Assembly (NCBI GenBank): GCA_003151595.1
Contig: PLXW01000072.1
Location: forward strand, 1,408-47,347
Length of the DNA: 45,940 bases
Direction: 5' to 3'
From: Myxococcales bacterium
Lineage (GTDB): Bacteria > Myxococcota > Polyangia > Polyangiales > Polyangiaceae
Position numbers and translations under genes: made by a program. Below are positions 41,759 through 45,940 of this stretch, one piece after another. The first letter of the stretch is position 1. Each line of letters opens with the position of its first letter. Below the pieces are notes generated by a model, which had not been told where the DNA came from, ran no database searches, and saw only the letters and a list, made by a program, of their open reading frames with translations.

Positions 41759-43009
41759 ATGACCGCCGCCGTAGTCCCCGTTTCATCGTCAGCGCCGCTC
41801 ACCCTCCCCGCCCTCGGCGAGGTGCCGAAGGAGATGGATGCGTGGGTCATTCGCAAGGAGCGCCTCGGCGAGCCGATGCAGTCGTTCCAGCGCGAAAAGA
41901 TGACCACTCCGGAGCCGGGCCCCGGCGAAGTGCTCGTCCTCGTGATGGCCGCGGGCGTGAACTACAACGGCATCTGGGCCGGCCTCGGGAAGCCCGTGTC
42001 GATCCTCGACGTGACGAAGAAGGACTTCCACATCGCCGGGAGCGACGCCTCCGGCGTCGTGTGGAAGGTCGGGCAAGGGGTCACGCGCTGGAAGGCGGGC
42101 GACGAGGTCGTCCTCCACTGCAACGTGACGTGCGGGCAGTGCCCGGCGTGCAACGGCTTCGATCCCATGGCGTGCGAAGACCAGAAAATCTGGGGCTACG
42201 AGACGCCGTATGGGAGCTTCGCGCAGTTCACGCTGGTGCAATCGCAGCAGCTGCTGAAGAAGCCGAAGGACCTCACGTGGGAGGTCGCGGCGAGCTACGG
42301 GCTCGTCTACTTCACCGCGTACCGCATGCTGGTCGATCGCGCGCGCGTGCGGCCGGGCGAGAACGTCCTCATCTGGGGCGCCTCGGGAGGGCTCGGGATC
42401 TTCGCGGTCCAGATCACGAAGCTCCTCGGCGCGACGTCGATCGGGATCGTGTCGTCGCCGTCGAAGGGGGAGCTGGCGAAGAGCGCGGGGTGCGATCACA
42501 TCCTCTACCGCAACGAGTACCCCGGGCTCGCGTACCACCCCGATGAGACGCCGGAGCAAGGGAAGGCCCGCGCCGAGGCCACGAAGAAAATGGGCAAGCG
42601 CATCTGGGAGATGATCGGCGAGAAGAAAGGGCCCGACGTCGTCTTCGAGCACGTGGGGCAAGAGACCTTTCCGACGAGCGTGTTCCTGGCGAACCGCATG
42701 TCGCGCATCGTCATCTGCGGCGCCACGACGGGCTTCAACCTGAGCTTCGACGTGCGGCACCTGTGGATGCGACAGAAGTCGATCATCGGCTCGCACTTCG
42801 CGAACGCCGAGGAGTGCGCGCGCGCGAACGAGCTGGTGCATCAGGGGAAGATCAAGCCGGTGCTCACCGAGACGTTCGACTTCGCGCACGTCCCCGACGC
42901 GCACGACGTCATGTACCGGAACAAGCACATGGGGACGATCGCGTGCCTCGTGAGCTCGCCCGTGCAGGGGCTGAAGTCGCTCGACGACGTGCGCGCGGCG
43001 ATCGGCTGA
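41759..43009 (+). CDS. ccr: Crotonyl-CoA carboxylase/reductase
   Basis: The 416-residue product is a zinc-less medium-chain reductase that reduces crotonyl-CoA with NADPH while fixing CO2, giving ethylmalonyl-CoA. Distinctive Ccr parts are NYNGIWAGLGKPVSILDV near residue 68 and DFHIAGSDASGVVWKVGQGV. Also seen are HCNVTCGQCPACNGFDPMAC, IWGYETPYGSFAQF, VYFTAYRMLVDRARVRPGE and the NADPH loop GASGGLGIFAVQ. The length is slightly short of the usual ~430. The ATG at 41759 has GGGAAGGAACTTC upstream; in-frame codons further left belong to an antisense shadow. Next to ecm and meaB it marks the ethylmalonyl-CoA pathway, or the supply of ethylmalonyl-CoA to polyketide synthesis. Confidence 0.9.
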   Translation: MTAAVVPVSSSAPLTLPALGEVPKEMDAWVIRKERLGEPMQSFQREKMTTPEPGPGEVLVLVMAAGVNYNGIWAGLGKPVSILDVTKKDFHIAGSDASGVVWKVGQGVTRWKAGDEVVLHCNVTCGQCPACNGFDPMACEDQKIWGYETPYGSFAQFTLVQSQQLLKKPKDLTWEVAASYGLVYFTAYRMLVDRARVRPGENVLIWGASGGLGIFAVQITKLLGATSIGIVSSPSKGELAKSAGCDHILYRNEYPGLAYHPDETPEQGKARAEATKKMGKRIWEMIGEKKGPDVVFEHVGQETFPTSVFLANRMSRIVICGATTGFNLSFDVRHLWMRQKSIIGSHFANAEECARANELVHQGKIKPVLTETFDFAHVPDAHDVMYRNKHMGTIACLVSSPVQGLKSLDDVRAAIG

Positions 43010-43013
43010 GCGA

Positions 43014-44036
43014 TCAGCGCGCGCAGTCGTACTGCGGGTAGACGAGGTGACCCGTCACGCGTCGCTCGGCGGCGAGTCGCAGCGCGTGCGTCTTCTCCAG
43101 GCGTGCGCGCGCCAGATCGATCCAGCGATCCGTCGCCGCCTTCTTGCGGACGTCGTCGATGTACTCGCGCCAGCACCCTTCGGCCCGATGCCATAGCAGC
43201 GCCGACGTCTTCGCTTCCGACGCCTCCTTCGCGTACTCGGCGAAGCCCAGCGCGACGTACCAGTAGCGCTCGCGCTCCGGCGCGAAGAAGACGTTCGGGC
43301 CGCCGCGGATCTCGCGCATGTCGGTGTCGAGCTGGATGGCGAGCTTCGTCTCCTTCGCGCCGCCGGCGACGTCACCCGATCGATCGAGCGCGACGGCGAG
43401 CCCCCAGCGCGCGAGGAGGCCGGTCTTCTGATCGAGCTCGATGACGTTCGGGAGCTCGGCGGCGGCGTTGATCGTCTCGCGGTAGCCGGCGACGGCGTCG
43501 TCGAGATCGCCGAGGTGCATGTTCGCTTCGGCGAGGTTGAGCATGGCGATGGCGCGCGACTGGTCGTCGGTGATTCGCGGCACGTAGCGGGCGTAGACGC
43601 GGCGCTCGTCGGTCGACTGATCCTGCTTGGCGTAGGCGTTCGCCAGCACGACGTACGCCTCGAGCGCCGCGGGGTGGTCGGGCGCCATGGCCAGCGCCTT
43701 CTCCAGCACCTCCACCGCGCACTTGTTGTCCTCGAGCGCGTAGCAGACCTCGCCGAGATCGAAGCGGAGGACGACGTCGGGGCTGGTCTCGGCGTGCCCC
43801 TCTTGAAGGAAGATGCGCGCGCGGTTGCGGAGGCCGACGGCGATGCTCGAGTCGTTCGTGCGCTCGGCGATGGCGGCGCTGGTCATGATCTCGCGGACGC
43901 GAAGGTGGAGCGCGTAGCGATCGGCGAGCGCGGAGTTGGCGATCGCGTCCCAGCGATTCGGCGGCGTGTCGGCGCGCGCGCGCGAAGCGACCGCGATGGC
44001 GACCAGTGCGCCGAGCGCGATCGAGCGGCGTGTCAT
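43014..44036 (-). CDS. Exported TPR protein
   Basis: The 340-residue product begins with a signal peptide (residues 1-22, ending ASRARA-D). Helical TPR repeats follow: VLRFDLGEVCYALEDNKCAVEVLEKAL, then PAALEAYVVLANAYAKQDQS, then AIAMLNLAEANMHLGDLDDAVAGYRETI. The C-terminal ~120 residues are a helical region with Trp/Tyr clusters (FAPERERYWYVALGFAEYAKEAS). It is likely a periplasmic scaffold. Start ATG at 44036 overlaps the stop of the upstream TPR gene (ATGA). It ends 4 bp from the convergent ccr stop, leaving no room for separate terminators. Function unknown. Confidence 0.75.
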   Translation of the reverse strand: MTRRSIALGALVAIAVASRARADTPPNRWDAIANSALADRYALHLRVREIMTSAAIAERTNDSSIAVGLRNRARIFLQEGHAETSPDVVLRFDLGEVCYALEDNKCAVEVLEKALAMAPDHPAALEAYVVLANAYAKQDQSTDERRVYARYVPRITDDQSRAIAMLNLAEANMHLGDLDDAVAGYRETINAAAELPNVIELDQKTGLLARWGLAVALDRSGDVAGGAKETKLAIQLDTDMREIRGGPNVFFAPERERYWYVALGFAEYAKEASEAKTSALLWHRAEGCWREYIDDVRKKAATDRWIDLARARLEKTHALRLAAERRVTGHLVYPQYDCAR

Positions 44037-44929
44037 CGCGCACCTCGCGCGCGGTGCGTCTCGCGGGCGCGCGCGTGATCGCCCCACGGTCCCTTTCCGC
44101 CGGGGCCTGCGACGTAGCGCGCCCAGGCGTCGTGCGCAGCGGCGGGTTCGCTCGCGTCGAGCGCGACGGCGATCAGCGCGTCCGCTTCTGCGACCGCGTT
44201 CACGTCCGACAGGACCTCGCGCACGTGCGCGTCGGCGAGGACCGCGCGCGGATCGCCGTGCGCGATGCTCGCGAGGACGAGGCGCGATTCGTCCCGTTGA
44301 TCCGCGCGATCGAGCGCGAGGGCGAGCGCCATCGCCACCATCGACTGCATCGCGTCCTGCGCTTCGCGTCGCGCCTGGCGGAGCATGGCGATGGCGGCGT
44401 CGAGCCCCGAAGGGCCGCGCGTCTGGGCGAGGAGCGCCGCCTCGATCTCGGCCGCGCCGCGATCGGCCAGAGGCAAGCTCGCCGCGCGCGGCAAGAGCGC
44501 GCGAAACGCCGCCTCGGCGTCCGCGGTCTGCCCCGCGCGTCCGAGCGCGCGCCCCCACGCGAAGAGCGCCGCCGGATCGTCGAGCGCGCGATCGTCGCGC
44601 GACCTCGCCAGGGCGAGCGCCTTGCTCGCTTCGCTCCACCGCCCGAGCCGCGCCAGCGCCCGACCGCGGAGGACGTTCGGCGCCGCGCGATCCGGAAACG
44701 CCGCGGACGCTTCGTCGGCCAGCGCCAGCGCTTCGCGCGCGTCGTCGATCCCGCCCCCCGCCGCGAGCTTCGCCGCGCCGCCTGCAAGCAGATCGCAGTA
44801 GTGACGGAGCGCGGGAGACTTCGCCCGCTCCCACACGTTCGACGCCTGTTGCGTCTCGAGCGGCGCACACTCCGACGGGCGCGCGCCGGTCGCCGCTTGC
44901 GCCATCACGAAGAGCAGCGCCCCGAGCAT
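44033..44929 (-). CDS. Exported TPR-like protein
   Basis: The 298-residue product begins with MLGALLFVMAQAATGA, a short signal peptide. Ala-rich helical repeats then run to the end: REALALADEASAAFPDRAAPNV, then GRALGRAGQTADAEAAFRALL. Two Cys (about 22 and 46) may pair. The stop overlaps the start of the next TPR gene (ATGA), so the two products are made together and may form one assembly. Start ATG at 44929 lies 40 bp from the divergent ATG at 44970, so promoters for both strands must overlap. No function can be given. Confidence 0.7.
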   Translation of the reverse strand: MLGALLFVMAQAATGARPSECAPLETQQASNVWERAKSPALRHYCDLLAGGAAKLAAGGGIDDAREALALADEASAAFPDRAAPNVLRGRALARLGRWSEASKALALARSRDDRALDDPAALFAWGRALGRAGQTADAEAAFRALLPRAASLPLADRGAAEIEAALLAQTRGPSGLDAAIAMLRQARREAQDAMQSMVAMALALALDRADQRDESRLVLASIAHGDPRAVLADAHVREVLSDVNAVAEADALIAVALDASEPAAAHDAWARYVAGPGGKGPWGDHARARETHRARGAR

Positions 44930-44969
44930 CCTCCGAGTGTAGACCACGCCGCGCGCGCCAACGGCTAGC

Positions 44970-45940
44970 ATGAGCGCCGTGCGGCTCGGGGACACGGTCG
45001 GTCGATGGATGGGGCGCGTCGAGGTCGTGCTCGGCGGCGGCGAGGGGCTGCTGCGCGAAGGCGAAGAAGCGCTCGCGGCCGGCGACTCGTCGCGCGCGCG
45101 ATCGGCCGCGCACGAGATCCTGGCGCGCATCCCCGGCTCGCCGCTCGGGCTCGCGCTGCTGGCGGACGCCTGCGAGATGGGCGGGCTCGAGGGGGAGTAC
45201 GGCGCGGCGCTCGAGGAGCTGGCGTTGCGCGCACCGTCGCGCGCCGACGTCTGGGTGCGCCTCGGTCGCGCGCGACTGCAGTCGCAAGACGAGAGAGTGA
45301 CAAGCGTGACAAGCGACGACGCGCGCGACGCGTTCGTGCGCGCGCTCGCCGTGGCCGAAGCCGGAAGCGACGAGAGACGCGAGGCGCTGGTGGCACTGGC
45401 CGACTGGGACCTGGCGCACGGCGAGCCGGAGCGCGCGGAGCTCTGGCTGGATCGCGTGGTCGATGCGGGGAGCAATCGCGCGGCCGACGTGGCGCTCCGT
45501 CGCGCGGAGGTGAAGCTGGCGCGCGGTGACGGCGCAGGGGCGGGCGCCGACCTCGCGCACCTCGACATCGAGGCCAGCGACGGACGCGCGAACCTGGCGC
45601 TGGGGCGAGCGCGCGCGATCGCCGGGAGCGCGGAGGCGTTCGCGCCGCTGCTGCGCGCCACGATCGTGGAGACAACCGGCGCGAGCGAAGCGCTGTCGTC
45701 GGCGCTGGGATGGATCGTGAGCGACGAGGCGACGCGCGCGCGGGTTCGCAGCGTGGTCGACGCGCGCGGCGAAGCGGAGCTCGCGCGATGGCGTGCGGCG
45801 TTCGCGCGCGCCGAAGGGCGACGCGAGGAAGCGCGCGCGGCGCTGGTCGATGCCGTGCGCGCAGGCGAAGCGGGGGCCGCGCGTCCGCTGCTCGACGCGG
45901 CGATGGACGATCAGGACGCCGCCTCGCTCGCCGTCGCGGT
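44970..45940 (+). CDS. TPR-like protein, N-terminal part (runs off the window)
   Basis: From the ATG at 44970 the frame is open for 323 codons to the window end. The product starts MSAVRLGDTVGRWMGRVEVV with no signal peptide. It is made of Ala/Leu/Arg/Glu-rich helix pairs of about 34-36 residues (GEEALAAGDSSRARSAAHEI, then ALVALADWDLAHGEPERAEL, then ARWRAAFARAEGRREEARAA), as in TPR/SEL-like arrays. Shared theme with the two divergent TPR genes suggests a common process. A short run with GTGACAAGC twice (45297-45314) encodes VTSVTS. The domain beyond the edge is unknown. Confidence 0.7.
   Translation, partial: MSAVRLGDTVGRWMGRVEVVLGGGEGLLREGEEALAAGDSSRARSAAHEILARIPGSPLGLALLADACEMGGLEGEYGAALEELALRAPSRADVWVRLGRARLQSQDERVTSVTSDDARDAFVRALAVAEAGSDERREALVALADWDLAHGEPERAELWLDRVVDAGSNRAADVALRRAEVKLARGDGAGAGADLAHLDIEASDGRANLALGRARAIAGSAEAFAPLLRATIVETTGASEALSSALGWIVSDEATRARVRSVVDARGEAELARWRAAFARAEGRREEARAALVDAVRAGEAGAARPLLDAAMDDQDAASLAVA

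Overview
The window is about 46 kb of very GC-rich DNA with strong third-position G/C bias, so long shadow frames are everywhere. The gene set suggests a myxobacterium, probably of the Polyangia/Polyangiales: a bactofilin, many lipoproteins with Asp-Ala-Gly-rich or Cys-rich mature parts, a very large kinase-like/TPR protein, several TPR proteins, FHA signalling, a retron-type reverse transcriptase with a long N-terminal extension, and an ethylmalonyl-CoA pathway cluster. Genus cannot be set from sequence inspection alone. No tRNA, rRNA, CRISPR array, prophage or intact insertion sequence was seen.

Layout. 1-2977: envelope and cytoskeleton genes (partial secreted protein, outer-membrane beta-barrel, bactofilin, small lipoprotein, small hypothetical). 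3047-4596: a complete-looking retron, with a folded msr-msd RNA whose ends pair, followed 9 nt later by a reverse transcriptase. 4618-7274: a translationally coupled pair, a DUF4139 lipoprotein and a 3-methyladenine DNA glycosylase. 7349-7420: a small dispersed-type inverted repeat. 7453-15217: OmpA-like lipoprotein, a sigma/anti-sigma-like pair, a FemAB-like acyltransferase family protein, a fatty-acid desaturase, a glyoxalase II, a sulfatase-like lipoprotein and a surface lipoprotein. 15347-20869: a 1840-residue protein with a degenerate kinase domain and a TPR superhelix. 21050-27462: a respiratory complex I operon, nuoA-B-C-D-G-H-I on the minus strand, with a +1 frameshift in nuoG and without nuoE, F or J-N. 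27625-31522: Cys-rich lipoprotein, membrane protein, TPR protein, TIGR02757 protein. 31530-34283: a ScfR/RamB-type regulator with a perfect palindrome in its promoter, divergent from 3-hydroxybutyryl-CoA dehydrogenase. 34329-38639: FHA plus degenerate GGDEF protein, a truncated cytochrome c peroxidase, a 21-bp/heptapeptide repeat remnant coupled to a downstream hypothetical gene, and a diheme cytochrome with a collagen-like arm. 38728-43009: meaB and ethylmalonyl-CoA mutase, divergent from crotonyl-CoA carboxylase/reductase. 43014-45940: TPR proteins, the last running off the window.

How the genes work together. ccr, ecm, the MeaB GTPase and the nearby 3-hydroxybutyryl-CoA dehydrogenase supply several steps from acetyl-CoA/crotonyl-CoA to methylsuccinyl-CoA, or supply ethylmalonyl-CoA extender units, and the ScfR-type regulator is a plausible controller of short-chain acyl-CoA use. 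The nuo genes form the membrane arm base and quinone-reducing module of complex I. The strongest candidate for a distinct biological system is the retron. The second is the heptapeptide-repeat remnant and its coupled partner gene.
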